Shown: positions 22,845 through 31,588, numbered from the stretch's first letter. The stretch is DNA of 33,939 bases from Leucothrix mucor (GCA_015663245.1 DQSN01000199.1:1-33939); one strand, 5' to 3'. Numbers and translations: made by a program. Notes: a model not told the origin generated them from the letters alone.

Positions 22845-23667
22845 CGAGATACACCTCTATTACTTTTTGATTGTTTTGCACTTCGTCCATTGTGCCTTCT
22901 GCTAATACGCTACCTTGGTGTAGCACGGTGACTTTATTGGCGATAGAACGTACAAAATCCATATCGTGCTCAACCACCACCACAGAGTGCTTACCTGCGA
23001 GAGAGGTTAATAACTCTGCGGTACGATCCATTTCTTGATGAGTCATGCCTGCGACAGGCTCATCCACAAGGAGTAGTTTGGGGTCTTGCATTAATAGCAT
23101 GCCAATCTCTAACCACTGTTTTTGACCATGTGATAGCGAACCAGAGCGTTGTTGTGCATTTTCTTTGAGTCCAATAGTCGTTAGCACTTCATCAATGCGG
23201 TCTAACTGCTCTCCTGAAAGTTTGGCTCTAAAAGTTGTCCAGACGCTTTTATCACCTGCGATGGATAACTCTAAGTTTTCAAACACGGTATGAAATTCAA
23301 ACACGGTTGGTTTTTGGAATTTTCGACCGATACCCATTTGTGAAATTTCTGGTTCATCAAAATTTAGTAAATTGATGTTTTGCCCAAACCAGACACTACC
23401 TTTGTCGGGGCGTGTTTTACCTGTAATGATGTCCATCATGGTGGTTTTACCCGCACCATTTGGACCAATCATGCAACGTAACTCACCCACTTCGATATAA
23501 AAATTAAGATCATTAATCGCCTTAAAACCATCAAAAGATACGGTGACATCTTCTACATAGAGAATTTGACCATGACTGGTATCCACTTCTTTATGTGTTG
23601 GCTTATTTACAAAATCATAGACTTGATCACGACGTGTTGCTTGACGTAAGTTTTCAATAATCTTCAT
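22837..23667 (-). CDS. urtD: Urea ABC transporter ATP-binding protein UrtD
   Basis: This 276-residue ATPase has a 35-residue N-terminal extension before the core. Walker A is GPNGAGKTT, the signature SLSHGQKQWLEIG (typical of UrtD/LivG), Walker B LLLVDEPVAGM and switch VVVEHDMDFV. It overlaps urtC by 4 bp and urtE by 8 bp. It should form the heterodimer with UrtE that drives import of urea through UrtB and UrtC. Confidence 0.96.
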   Translation of the reverse strand: MKIIENLRQATRRDQVYDFVNKPTHKEVDTSHGQILYVEDVTVSFDGFKAINDLNFYIEVGELRCMIGPNGAGKTTMMDIITGKTRPDKGSVWFGQNINLLNFDEPEISQMGIGRKFQKPTVFEFHTVFENLELSIAGDKSVWTTFRAKLSGEQLDRIDEVLTTIGLKENAQQRSGSLSHGQKQWLEIGMLLMQDPKLLLVDEPVAGMTHQEMDRTAELLTSLAGKHSVVVVEHDMDFVRSIANKVTVLHQGSVLAEGTMDEVQNNQKVIEVYLGE

Positions 23668-24749
23668 GATTTTGCCCCTCGTCTAGCCATCAGCCCTGCA
23701 ATGCCATTTGGTAGGTAGAGCGTCACCAAGACAAACATTGCACCGAGTACAAAAATCCACATTTCAGGGGCGGCAGCGGTGAGGTAGGTTTTAGAGTAGT
23801 TAATTACTAACGCACCAATGACTGCGCCATACAGTGTTGCGCGCCCTCCTATTGCAACCCAAACGACTAATTCAATAGAGCGCAATGGCGAGAATTCACC
23901 TGGGTTAATAATGCCAACTTGTGGGACATATAATGCTCCTGCAATGCCTGCCAGCACTGCGGAGAAAGTGAAGATAGCTAACTTAATACGATCAACACGG
24001 TAGCCTGTAAAACGTACTCTGTCTTCGGCATCGCGTATGGCAACGGCGACTTTTCCTAAACGGGAGACAACAATCGCACGACAGGATAAATATCCCAAGC
24101 CTAAGGCGATTGCAGTGACGATAAAGAGTACTACGCGGGTATTATCTGATTGCAAACTAAAGCCCAGAATATCTTTAAAGTCGGTCAGTCCGTTATTACC
24201 ACCAAAACCCATTTCATTGCGGAAGAAAGCCAGCATGAGCGCATAGGTTAATGCTTGGGTGATAATGGACAGATACACACCTGTGACACGCGAGCGAAAG
24301 GCAAGTAGACCAAAGAAAAAGGCGAGTGTGCCAGGGACTAAGGCGACCATAATCATTGCAAACCAGAAATTATCAAAACCGCTCCAGAACCAAGGGACTT
24401 CTGTCCAGTTGAGGAAGACCATAAAGTCAGGCAGATCAGCGTTGCCGTAAACACCACGATCACCAATTTGTAGCATTAAATACATGCCCATTGCATAACC
24501 GCCTAAGGTAAAAAAAGCACCATGCCCTAGGCTTAAAATACCTAAATATCCCCAGACTAAATCAACTGATAAGGCAAGGATGGCAAAGGCTAGATATTTA
24601 CCTAACAAAGTGACGGTATAAGTTGAAACGTGAAATACATTTCCTTCAGGAACAAAGATATTGAGGATGGGGACAAGAATAGTGACCAAGGCAAGTACGC
24701 TAAGAAAAACCTTTCCACCGCGATCATCAGTAAGTAAATTCGTTAACAT
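23664..24749 (-). CDS. urtC: Urea ABC transporter permease UrtC
   Basis: This 361-residue inner-membrane permease is of the LivM type, with about ten hydrophobic segments. Conserved elements include LSLGHGAFFTLGGYAMGMYL, FRSRVTGVYLSIITQALTYA, the cytoplasmic coupling loop VVSRLGKVAVAIRDAEDRVR and YVPQVGIINPGEFSPLRSIE. It lies 2 bp from urtB and overlaps urtD. Length is normal for UrtC. Confidence 0.96.
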   Translation of the reverse strand: MLTNLLTDDRGGKVFLSVLALVTILVPILNIFVPEGNVFHVSTYTVTLLGKYLAFAILALSVDLVWGYLGILSLGHGAFFTLGGYAMGMYLMLQIGDRGVYGNADLPDFMVFLNWTEVPWFWSGFDNFWFAMIMVALVPGTLAFFFGLLAFRSRVTGVYLSIITQALTYALMLAFFRNEMGFGGNNGLTDFKDILGFSLQSDNTRVVLFIVTAIALGLGYLSCRAIVVSRLGKVAVAIRDAEDRVRFTGYRVDRIKLAIFTFSAVLAGIAGALYVPQVGIINPGEFSPLRSIELVVWVAIGGRATLYGAVIGALVINYSKTYLTAAAPEMWIFVLGAMFVLVTLYLPNGIAGLMARRGAKS

Positions 24750-24751
24750 AA

Positions 24752-26392
24752 TTAAGCTCCCGCTCCACGGCCTTTTTGTGGGAATAATCCACGTGGGCGT
24801 TTTTGAATGAAGAGGATAATAAACACTAATATCATTACTTTAGCCAGTACAGCACCAGCCCATGGTTCTAAAAACTTGTTTGCAATACCTAAGGTGAAAC
24901 CACTTATTAATGCTCCCCAAAGATTACCCACACCGCCAAAAACCACTACCATAAAGGAGTCAATGATATAGGCTTGCCCTAAATTAGGACCTACATTTGT
25001 AAGCTGTGATAATGCTACACCTGCCACACCTGCAATACCTGATCCTAAACCAAAGGTTAAAGCGTCAATACGATCAGCGCGTATTCCCATTGCTCTTGCC
25101 ATTGGTCTATTTTGTGAAACAGCGCGAACACTTAAACCTAATGATGTTTTCTTCATTGCGACATAAAGCAACGCAAAGACAATAAGGCAAAAGAGAATAA
25201 TATAAAGACGATTATAGGTAAGCGATAACACGCTATTAATTTCTAAAGAGCCAGACATCCATTGTGGTGTCTCAACAGAGCGGTTAAGGGGTGAAAAGAT
25301 CACGCGTACTGCTTGCTGTAGAATAAGGCTGATACCAAATGTTGCTAACAGCGTTTCGAGGGGTCGATCATACAGGTGTCGAATCACCAGTCGTTCAATC
25401 AATATTCCCACAAAACCTGAAATGATAAAGGCTGCGGGAACTGCCACGGCTAACGATAAACCAATATGATTCGGCATAAGTTGTTGAATCACGTAGGTGG
25501 TATACGCACCGATCATAATTAACTCGCCATGCGCCATATTGATAACGCCCATCACACCAAAAGTAATCGCTAAACCGATGGATGCTAAGACGAGAATAGA
25601 ACCAAGACTCAAGCCAAAGAACAATGTTTTGACATTTTCATAGAAACTGATGCTTTCATCGATGGATTGCAGTGCTTTTTTAGAGGCACTCGCAACTGCT
25701 TTGTTTTCTGATGCCGTTAAAGCTTCCATCTTGCTACGAACTTCTGGCTCTAAATTATCAGCAAGCGCGGAAATAGCTTCTAATTTTACAGCCTCATCAT
25801 CAGAAGAAAGCTTGTCTAAGTTAAGGATAGTCGTGATTTTTTCTTTTACAGCCTCATCCTTTTCTTGTTTTAGCTGAGTTTTTAGGGCGGTTAGACTTGC
25901 CTCATCGGTGTTATTAATCATTTGTTTAACGGCTTCTAAACGTACATCCGCATCAGGATTGTTTAACTTTAAAGAAGCCATCAATGCGCGTATTTTTTTG
26001 CGCAATTTATTATTGACGGTGATTTTTTTCAGTTTTGATTTTTCAACCGTTCCTAATACATCACCTTTTAAAACACTTGTAATGGCGTAACCTTCTGAGC
26101 CTTTAACCGTAATAACAACGGTTTTATCGGCTTTAGTGTAAAACAAACGAGCTTTAAGCATTGCTTCGATAATGTTTAAGGTACGACTGTCTTTAGTAGT
26201 TGCTAGTTGATCTAATGCTTTTGACTTGTCTTTAAAGCTTTTTGATTTTAACAATTCGATAGAAGCAATAAATGCTTCTGTATTCGCTGGTTTCTCAGCA
26301 TAGGAAGGTGCTGATACAAACAAGCTAAGTATAAATAGGGTGATAATTCCTAAGAGCGGAATTTTTTTGGAATAGCTAAGAATGGGCATCAT
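24752..26392 (-). CDS. urtB: Urea ABC transporter permease UrtB
   Basis: This 546-residue LivH-type permease has the long N-terminal domain characteristic of UrtB. It comprises a signal/anchor (LLGIITLFILSLFVSAPSYA), then about 230 residues of HEAT-like helices outside the membrane (ALDQLATTKDSRTLNIIEAM, DADVRLEAVKQMINNTDEAS), and the membrane domain from about residue 260 (FFGLSLGSILVLASIGLAIT). The permease motifs INMAHGELIMIGAYTTYVIQ and YIIDSFMVVVFGGVGNLWGA are intact. The ATG lacks a clear ribosome site. The 170-bp gap to urtA contains a repeat element. Confidence 0.95.
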   Translation of the reverse strand: MMPILSYSKKIPLLGIITLFILSLFVSAPSYAEKPANTEAFIASIELLKSKSFKDKSKALDQLATTKDSRTLNIIEAMLKARLFYTKADKTVVITVKGSEGYAITSVLKGDVLGTVEKSKLKKITVNNKLRKKIRALMASLKLNNPDADVRLEAVKQMINNTDEASLTALKTQLKQEKDEAVKEKITTILNLDKLSSDDEAVKLEAISALADNLEPEVRSKMEALTASENKAVASASKKALQSIDESISFYENVKTLFFGLSLGSILVLASIGLAITFGVMGVINMAHGELIMIGAYTTYVIQQLMPNHIGLSLAVAVPAAFIISGFVGILIERLVIRHLYDRPLETLLATFGISLILQQAVRVIFSPLNRSVETPQWMSGSLEINSVLSLTYNRLYIILFCLIVFALLYVAMKKTSLGLSVRAVSQNRPMARAMGIRADRIDALTFGLGSGIAGVAGVALSQLTNVGPNLGQAYIIDSFMVVVFGGVGNLWGALISGFTLGIANKFLEPWAGAVLAKVMILVFIILFIQKRPRGLFPQKGRGAGA

Positions 26393-26441
26393 GGGGTTCG
26401 TTCTTGCTTTAGGGTGGGGGAGAATAATCTATCAAAAAAAA

Positions 26442-26504
26442 ACCACGAAGGATACGAAATTAAAAGCGCACTTGCTAACTTCTTCCTTTCCTATCTTTCG
26501 TGGT
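26442..26504. repeat. Imperfect inverted repeat between urtA and urtB
   Basis: The left arm ACCACGAAGGATACGAAA (26442-26459) and right arm TTTCCTATCTTTCGTGGT (26487-26504) pair at 16 of 18 positions, with a 27-base centre. The ACCACGAAG/CTTTCGTGGT ends match a style of small dispersed repeat seen in many bacterial genomes. It could also lower urtBCDE relative to the abundant binding protein UrtA. Confidence 0.65.
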
Positions 26505-26562
26505 GATATATCTCATGTTGAAGAATGATTATCCCGCAACATAAATACACTCAGCCAAAGTA

Positions 26563-27864
26563 TTACTTAGCAGCGGCTAAACATTTCTTTTCTTTCGTAT
26601 TGTAGTTGCCACAGCTAATAGGCTTAGTCCAATCAGAGATTAAGTCTTTACTTCCGTCAAGGAAGTCAGACCATGCATCACCCGCTACTTCTCCATCTGT
26701 TCTAGAAACCACTTCAAACTGACCATCTTCTTGGATTTCGCCAATCAATACAGGCTTTGTTAGGTGATGGTTCTTCAACATTTTAGCCGTACCACCTGTA
26801 AGGTTAGGTACTTCAATACCGATCATTGCATCAACTACTTTATCAACATCAGTAGTGCCAGCCTTTTCAACTGCTTTAACCCACATTTTGAAACCAATAA
26901 CTGTCGCTTCCATAGGATCGTTTGTTACACGTTTCTTGTCTTTGATAAAGGCATGCCATGTTTTGATGAATTCAGCATTTTCTTTATTATCTTCGCTCAT
27001 GAAGTAGTTCCATGCCGCTAAATGACCCACAAGTGGCTTAGTATCAATACCAGCAAGCTCTTCTTCACCTACTGAGAATGCAATGACAGGAATTTTCTCA
27101 GAAGTAACACCTTGGTTGCCTAGCTCTTTGTAGAAAGGAACGTTTGCATCACCATTAATGGTAGAAACAACCGCTGTTTTCTTGCCCGCAGAACCAAATT
27201 TCTTAATATCAGAAACGATTGACTGCCAGTCAGAATGACCAAATGGCGTGTAGTTAACCATGATGTCTTTATCTGCAACGCCTTTCGACTTTAAGTATGC
27301 TTTTAGAATTTTGTTGGTTGTACGAGGGTAAACATAATCCGTACCCGCTAGAACCCAACGCTTAACTTCAAGGTCTTTCATTAAGTAATCAACTGCAGGA
27401 ATCGCCTGTTGGTTTGGCGCAGCACCTGTGTAGAAGATGTTTTTCGATGATTCTTCACCTTCGTATTGAACAGGGTAGAACATCAAGCCGTTTAACTCTT
27501 CGATAACAGGAAGTACAGACTTACGTGATACTGAAGTCCAGCAACCGAAGATAGTCGCTACTTTTTTCTTTTCGATAAGCTCACGTGCTTTTTCTGCAAA
27601 TAAAGGCCAGTCTGAAGCTGGGTCAACCACCACCGCTTCTAGTTTTTTGCCTAATACGCCACCTTTTTTGTTCTGCTCTTCAATAAGCATCAACATAGTG
27701 TCTTTTAGTGTCGTTTCACTAATCGCCATCGTTCCTGAAAGAGAATGTAAAACACCGACCTTTATAGTGTCATCTGCCGCAGAAGCTTGGCTAGATAACA
27801 GTGAAAATGATAAACCCAGCATTAAAGCTGTGGCTGTCATTTTTTTAAGATTTTTAATGATCAT
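26563..27864 (-). CDS. urtA: Urea ABC transporter substrate-binding protein UrtA
   Basis: The frame is open from 27948, but the start is placed at ATG 27864: it has TAGGAC upstream, begins with a clear signal peptide (MIIKNLKKMTATALMLGLSF, cleavage after QASA), and the sigma-54 promoter lies within the longer frame. The 433-residue product is a periplasmic type I binding protein: DTIKVGVLHSLSGTMAISET, VVDPASDWPLFAEKARELI, IFGCWTSVSRKSVLPVIEEL, LMFYPVQYEGEESSKNIFYT and AWNYFMSEDNKENAEF. These blocks distinguish UrtA from amide-binding AmiC/FmdD relatives reasonably well. First gene of the cluster. Confidence 0.95.
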   Translation of the reverse strand: MIIKNLKKMTATALMLGLSFSLLSSQASAADDTIKVGVLHSLSGTMAISETTLKDTMLMLIEEQNKKGGVLGKKLEAVVVDPASDWPLFAEKARELIEKKKVATIFGCWTSVSRKSVLPVIEELNGLMFYPVQYEGEESSKNIFYTGAAPNQQAIPAVDYLMKDLEVKRWVLAGTDYVYPRTTNKILKAYLKSKGVADKDIMVNYTPFGHSDWQSIVSDIKKFGSAGKKTAVVSTINGDANVPFYKELGNQGVTSEKIPVIAFSVGEEELAGIDTKPLVGHLAAWNYFMSEDNKENAEFIKTWHAFIKDKKRVTNDPMEATVIGFKMWVKAVEKAGTTDVDKVVDAMIGIEVPNLTGGTAKMLKNHHLTKPVLIGEIQEDGQFEVVSRTDGEVAGDAWSDFLDGSKDLISDWTKPISCGNYNTKEKKCLAAAK

Positions 27865-27907
27865 AAATAGTCCTATGTATATTTTTGATGAAATGCAATA
27901 TTTACAT

Positions 27908-27923
27908 AGCAGGAAGCGTGCCA
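27908..27923 (-). promoter_or_regulatory. Sigma-54 (RpoN) promoter for urtA
   Basis: On the minus strand TGGCACGCTTCCTGCT matches the -24/-12 consensus TGGCACGNNNNTTGCW except for one base (C for T). The invariant GG and GC are ten bases apart, as required. It ends 43 bases before the urtA ATG, leaving room for a start site and leader. This predicts nitrogen-responsive transcription. Confidence 0.78.
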
Positions 27924-28028
27924 ACTTCCTTAACGATATATGAATCATAGGGTTACTTGTAGACTGTTTAATCCCGTATCAATAACAAATAGTTGGGAGC
28001 ACTATTATGGGTCAAGAAAATACAAAGC

Positions 28029-28045
28029 AGTACCAAAATAGTGCG
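28029..28045 (-). promoter_or_regulatory. Candidate NtrC-type activator site upstream of urtA
   Basis: On the minus strand CGCACTATTTTGGTACT fits the dyad TGCACCA-n3-TGGTGCA at about ten of fourteen positions. It is roughly 110 bases upstream of the sigma-54 element, a usual distance for an enhancer. It overlaps the foot of the FKBP terminator hairpin. Weak but well placed. Confidence 0.35.
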
Positions 28046-28069
28046 AGGCATATAGCTGATATGTCTCGC
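28043..28069 (-). terminator. Terminator-like hairpin after the FKBP gene
   Basis: GCGAGGCATAT, loop AGCTG and ATATGTCTCGC pair over 11 positions with one wobble. It lies 14 bases beyond the FKBP stop on the minus strand, followed by ACTATTTT. Likely end of the FKBP transcript. Confidence 0.6.
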
Positions 28070-28082
28070 TCCAGAAGCTCTG

Positions 28083-28565
28083 CTACTTAATACCCATCAA
28101 CTCCACATCAAAAATTAGAGTGGCATCAGGTGGGATTGTTCCACCTGCACCACGTGAGCCATATGCCATATCAGAAGGGATAATTAAGGTGCGCTGCCCA
28201 CCTACTTTCATACCTACAACCCCTTGATCCCAACCTTTGATAACGCGTCCTGCGCCTAAAGGAAAGACAAAAGCTTTGCCACGATCACGTGAACTATCAA
28301 ACTTTTTGCCATGACTATCAGGGGAGTTAGGTTCATATAACCAACCTGTATAATGTACTGATACACTTTGCCCTGACTTTGCTTCTACACCATCACCAAC
28401 TTTTACATCTGTCTTTGTAAAACTTACGGCAGAATTTGTACTGCTGGTAGCTGTTGATGGCGTGACGGTTTTATCTTTAGAGATAGAGTTGGTATCTCCA
28501 CAGGCAGTTAGTAAAATACTCAATGGTATGCTAAGTGATAATGTGGTTAATAATTTTATTTTCAT
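28083..28565 (-). CDS. FKBP-type peptidyl-prolyl isomerase, lipoprotein
   Basis: The frame is open from 28757, but the upstream part shows no signal or domain. The ATG at 28565 starts a lipoprotein signal (MKIKLLTTLSLSIPLSILLT, lipobox LTAC with Cys22), giving 160 residues. After a Ser/Thr linker the FKBP domain begins near residue 55: GQSVSVHYTGWLYE, FDSSRDRGKAFVFPLGAGRV, IKGWDQGVVGMKVGGQRTLI, IPSDMAYGSRGAGGTIPPDA and TLIFDVELMGIK. The ligand-pocket residues (Tyr of VHYTGW, Phe-Asp of FDSS, the IKGWDQ Trp and Tyr of AYG) are present, so it should catalyse proline isomerisation and aid folding in the envelope. No ribosome site stands out. Confidence 0.9.
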   Translation of the reverse strand: MKIKLLTTLSLSIPLSILLTACGDTNSISKDKTVTPSTATSSTNSAVSFTKTDVKVGDGVEAKSGQSVSVHYTGWLYEPNSPDSHGKKFDSSRDRGKAFVFPLGAGRVIKGWDQGVVGMKVGGQRTLIIPSDMAYGSRGAGGTIPPDATLIFDVELMGIK

Positions 28566-28744
28566 AAGGTTATAGCTTTTAAGTTGTATTGTTGATTGGA
28601 AATAAATGAAAGGTGTTATGTTAAAGTGCTGGAATAAACATAATTCTTGATAAGAACTGGATATTATTTTATTTTCAGTCCTAAGCTTATCAATAGAGTC
28701 TAGTAATGCAAGAAATTGATATAATTGTTGTTTAAGAACGAAGT

Positions 28745-29761
28745 ATGGGAGAAACATTAGTGGATGATAAAAACCAAGGTGATACTACTGCTTTTCAATA
28801 TTTAGTCCCCGATGCAATTTTGGACTCAATAGAAAGCCAAGGGTATTTATGTGATGGTCGTTTTTTGGCCTTGAACAGCTATGAAAATAGGGTGTATCAA
28901 ATAGGCATTGAAGATGACTCTCCTGTCATTGCTAAATTCTACCGTCCACAACGCTGGAGTGATGCCGCAATTATAGAAGAACATCAGCTAACACTCGAAC
29001 TAGCGGCTAGCGAAATACCTGTCGTTGCGCCATTAATAAATCCACAGGGTGAAACACTACACCACTACAAACACTATCGCTTTGCGCTGTACCCACAAAA
29101 AGGAGGACGTACTCCTGAGCTTGATAACCCACAGCAATTAGAAGTTATTGGGCGCTTTCTTGCGCGTATCCATTTACATGGTGAGCAGCAAGATTTTCAA
29201 TCACGTCCTAGTTTAGATATTGAGCAATTTGGTATACAACCTTCCCAGTATTTATTAAAAAGTCAGCTAATTCCAATGGAGCTTGAGACTTCTTACTCGG
29301 CATTAATTGATGATCTTATTCCAAAAATACGACATCACTTTGAGCTAGCAGGGGCAGTTAAAAATATCCGCCTACATGGTGATTGTCACCCAAGCAATAT
29401 ACTCTGGCGTGATGGTACGCCTCATATTGTAGATTTTGATGATGCGCGTATGGGACCAGCTATCCAAGATTTATGGATGTTTTTATCAGGAGATAGACAG
29501 TATCAAACAGCCCGTCTAGCCGATATTCTGGAGGGCTATACGCAGTTTCGTGATTTTAACCCCCGTGAATTACATCTGATTGAGGCGTTGCGCACGCTAA
29601 GAATGATTCACTATGCAGCATGGCTTGCAAAACGTGCCGAAGACCCCGCTTTCCAATTAGCCTTTCCTTGGTTTTATACTGCTCGTTATTGGGATGATCA
29701 TATTCTAAGCCTGAAAGAGCAATCTTCTGCTTTAGACAACCCACCTTTGGTTTGGGATTAG
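28745..29761 (+). CDS. srkA: Stress-response Ser/Thr kinase SrkA (YihE/RdoA)
   Basis: This 338-residue APH-fold kinase is linked in E. coli to the Cpx envelope-stress response. Visible motifs are the N-lobe NSYENRVYQIGIED and VIAKFYRPQRW (catalytic Lys in AKFY), the catalytic loop LHGDCHPSNILW and the metal-binding DFDDARMGPAIQDLWMFLSG. WFYTARYWDDHI near the end is typical of the family. The ATG at 28745 gives the longest form. A GTG at 28760 with GGGAG eight bases upstream is an alternative start, as nothing good precedes the ATG. Its stop shares a base with the GTG start of the protease gene. Confidence 0.94.
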   Translation: MGETLVDDKNQGDTTAFQYLVPDAILDSIESQGYLCDGRFLALNSYENRVYQIGIEDDSPVIAKFYRPQRWSDAAIIEEHQLTLELAASEIPVVAPLINPQGETLHHYKHYRFALYPQKGGRTPELDNPQQLEVIGRFLARIHLHGEQQDFQSRPSLDIEQFGIQPSQYLLKSQLIPMELETSYSALIDDLIPKIRHHFELAGAVKNIRLHGDCHPSNILWRDGTPHIVDFDDARMGPAIQDLWMFLSGDRQYQTARLADILEGYTQFRDFNPRELHLIEALRTLRMIHYAAWLAKRAEDPAFQLAFPWFYTARYWDDHILSLKEQSSALDNPPLVWD

Positions 29762-30468
29762 TGAGAATATTACTTTCTATACTTGTCTTCTTTACCTTAT
29801 CAAGCCTTGCAATAGCCGCTTATCGGTCAGATATTGTGACGCTTTCTTTGATTGAATTTTCTGATTTTGAGGAAATTCGCCCACATATTTATGTATCAGC
29901 AGAAACCAGTAAAAAGCAACGGCAACAGCTTTTAGTATTAATAGATGCGGGTAAAAAGCGCATAGAAAACACCTTTGGAGCATACGCAGCAACAGCTACT
30001 ATCATCGCTTCCAGCAATAAGAGGGCACTTAAACCTTATGGGAATAATAGCTATGCAAGTGCTAAATTTTTCCCAAACCAAGCTTATCTCATCATTGGAG
30101 AGAATGGTTTTAATATTGATGTTATCTCCCATGAGTTAGCCCATGCGGAGTTGTTTGCGCGTATAGGATATATAAAGCGTTTGCTGCAAATTCCTCTTTG
30201 GTTTGATGAAGGTGTCGCAATGCAGTTAGATTTTAGAGAGAAATACAATTATCCACCGCCGCAGAAACCAGAGTTGTCACAACTAAAATATGCGTGGCAA
30301 TTTTTTAACGGTGATAGTGAGACACTAACCGCACATTATGCTTTAGCAAAGGATGAAGTAAAACATTGGTTGAGTCATTTGGATACATATACGCTGGCTA
30401 ATTTTCTTGATGAGATTAATCAGGGTAAAGATTTTGATACTTTGTACGTAAAACATGCTTTTAAGTAG
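29761..30468 (+). CDS. Secreted HExxH zinc-metalloprotease-like protein
   Basis: The frame is open from TTG 29752, but the GTG at 29761 shares its first base with the srkA stop and begins directly at a signal peptide (VRILLSILVFFTLSSLAIAA). The product has 235 residues. The zinc-peptidase motif is VISHELAHAELFARIG (His124, Glu125, His128), and the likely third ligand is Glu150 in LWFDEGVAMQL, a gluzincin (peptidase MA-like) arrangement. The fold is otherwise small, with a C-terminal helical part (HYALAKDEVKHWLSHLDTYT, ANFLDEINQGKDFDTLY). It should act in the periplasm on an unknown substrate. The close coupling with SrkA hints at envelope quality control, which is inference. Confidence 0.8.
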   Translation: MRILLSILVFFTLSSLAIAAYRSDIVTLSLIEFSDFEEIRPHIYVSAETSKKQRQQLLVLIDAGKKRIENTFGAYAATATIIASSNKRALKPYGNNSYASAKFFPNQAYLIIGENGFNIDVISHELAHAELFARIGYIKRLLQIPLWFDEGVAMQLDFREKYNYPPPQKPELSQLKYAWQFFNGDSETLTAHYALAKDEVKHWLSHLDTYTLANFLDEINQGKDFDTLYVKHAFK

Positions 30469-30504
30469 ATGGACATTATAATTCTAACGAAATTTTCAAA
30501 GGGT

Positions 30505-30585
30505 GTTTTTCGATATTCAAGGCGTTGTTGAAGGAGCATAGCCAAGCTACGTGACGACGACAATAACAAAGAAAATCGGAAAATA
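30505..30585. repeat. Long imperfect hairpin downstream of the protease gene
   Basis: TTTTTCGATATTC near 506-518 pairs imperfectly with GAAAATCGGAAAA near 571-583. Inside, GCGTTGTTG opposes CAATAACAA and the centre TAGC-CAA-GCTA is a small stem. It lies in the 152-bp gap between convergent genes and may be a dispersed repeat or a poor terminator. The match is by eye. Confidence 0.4.
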
Positions 30586-30620
30586 AACAAGCAAATATTA
30601 GGTTTATTGTGTCTACCTAC

Positions 30621-31544
30621 TTATACCCATAGCTGGCTAATAGCCGCAACACCCTGTGCGCCATTGTTTCTGGCAGTTTCAAGATCATCTTTACCTAAGC
30701 CCCCCAAAGCATAAACAGGTACATTTATTTGCCTCACCGCCTTATTAAACCAATCCCAACCTTTCCCTTCCGCATCAGGGTGCGAGGTGGTCGCTTGAAT
30801 CGGTGACAAAAATACGAAATCAACCCCTAATTCTTGTGCTTTTTGTAGCTCTATTTCGTTGTGGCAAGCCGCTGATAATAATCTCACATCAGGTCGCTGT
30901 GCTTGTGCTAATAATTGATAGCTTGTGAGGTGTAAACCTTGGTTTGTGAGTGCGGTTAATAATGTAGGAGGCGAATTAAATACAAGCTGACATTGATAAG
31001 ATGAGCATTGTTGAAATAGCCAGCTTGCACGTTTTATATAATCATCTTCCGAGAGTGTTTTTGCACGAAATTGAATGAGCTTTATACCTTTATCCAGACA
31101 GCACAACAGATCTTGTTTAAACTCGTCCTCATCAACAATTTCAGGTGTAATCAAGCATAGATCGGCTAATTGTAATGCTTGTAAAATAGGCTTATTCGCG
31201 GCAGGAAAAGAATAGTCACTCATCTCATTAAGACTCACCCAGCGTACAGCTTGCCCTTCTTTACCGTAAGCTTCGCCTTGCCATGCGGTGACTTCATAAA
31301 TATCTAAGAAAACTGATAGGTCAGGATAATGATGGTGTACTTGGATTAAAGGTGTGGCGGCGGCTATTTGAATACCCAACTCTTCATCAAGCTCCCGTGC
31401 AAGAGCTTGTTGAGCCGTTTCACCATTCTCAACTTTTCCGCCTGAAAATTCCCATTTGCCACCTTGATGCTGCTTGCTTGCACGTTGGGCAATGAGTATT
31501 AAATTGTTTTTATCACGAATGACAGCGGCAACAATGTGGAGCAT
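30621..31544 (-). CDS. Nudix hydrolase (MutT-like) fused to ThiE-like domain
   Basis: This 307-residue two-domain protein has a MutT-type Nudix domain at residues 1-130, which cleans 8-oxo-dGTP from the nucleotide pool. The Nudix box is complete, GGKVENGETAQQALARELDE followed by ELGI. Residues ~133-307 form a TIM barrel related to thiamine-phosphate synthase ThiE (LIQFRAKTLSEDDY, GLHLTSYQLLA, SAACHNEIELQKAQELGVDF, VFLSPIQATTSHPDAEGKGW, YALGGLGKDDLETARNNGAQ). This fusion is standard in many gammaproteobacteria. ThiE activity of the second domain is uncertain because several residues for the pyrimidine substrate seem changed. Confidence 0.92.
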   Translation of the reverse strand: MLHIVAAVIRDKNNLILIAQRASKQHQGGKWEFSGGKVENGETAQQALARELDEELGIQIAAATPLIQVHHHYPDLSVFLDIYEVTAWQGEAYGKEGQAVRWVSLNEMSDYSFPAANKPILQALQLADLCLITPEIVDEDEFKQDLLCCLDKGIKLIQFRAKTLSEDDYIKRASWLFQQCSSYQCQLVFNSPPTLLTALTNQGLHLTSYQLLAQAQRPDVRLLSAACHNEIELQKAQELGVDFVFLSPIQATTSHPDAEGKGWDWFNKAVRQINVPVYALGGLGKDDLETARNNGAQGVAAISQLWV

Positions 31545-31588
31545 GCAGTATCTCTTTTTTATGCTTATAAATAGATCAATTGAAAAAC

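Noticed and set aside
28007-28090. A 27-codon plus-strand ORF (MGQENTKQYQNSARHIADMS...) with GGGAG seven bases upstream
   Set aside because: It overlaps the FKBP terminator hairpin and the end of the FKBP gene, lies within the urtA upstream control region, and has no recognisable features. The ribosome-site match is probably chance.
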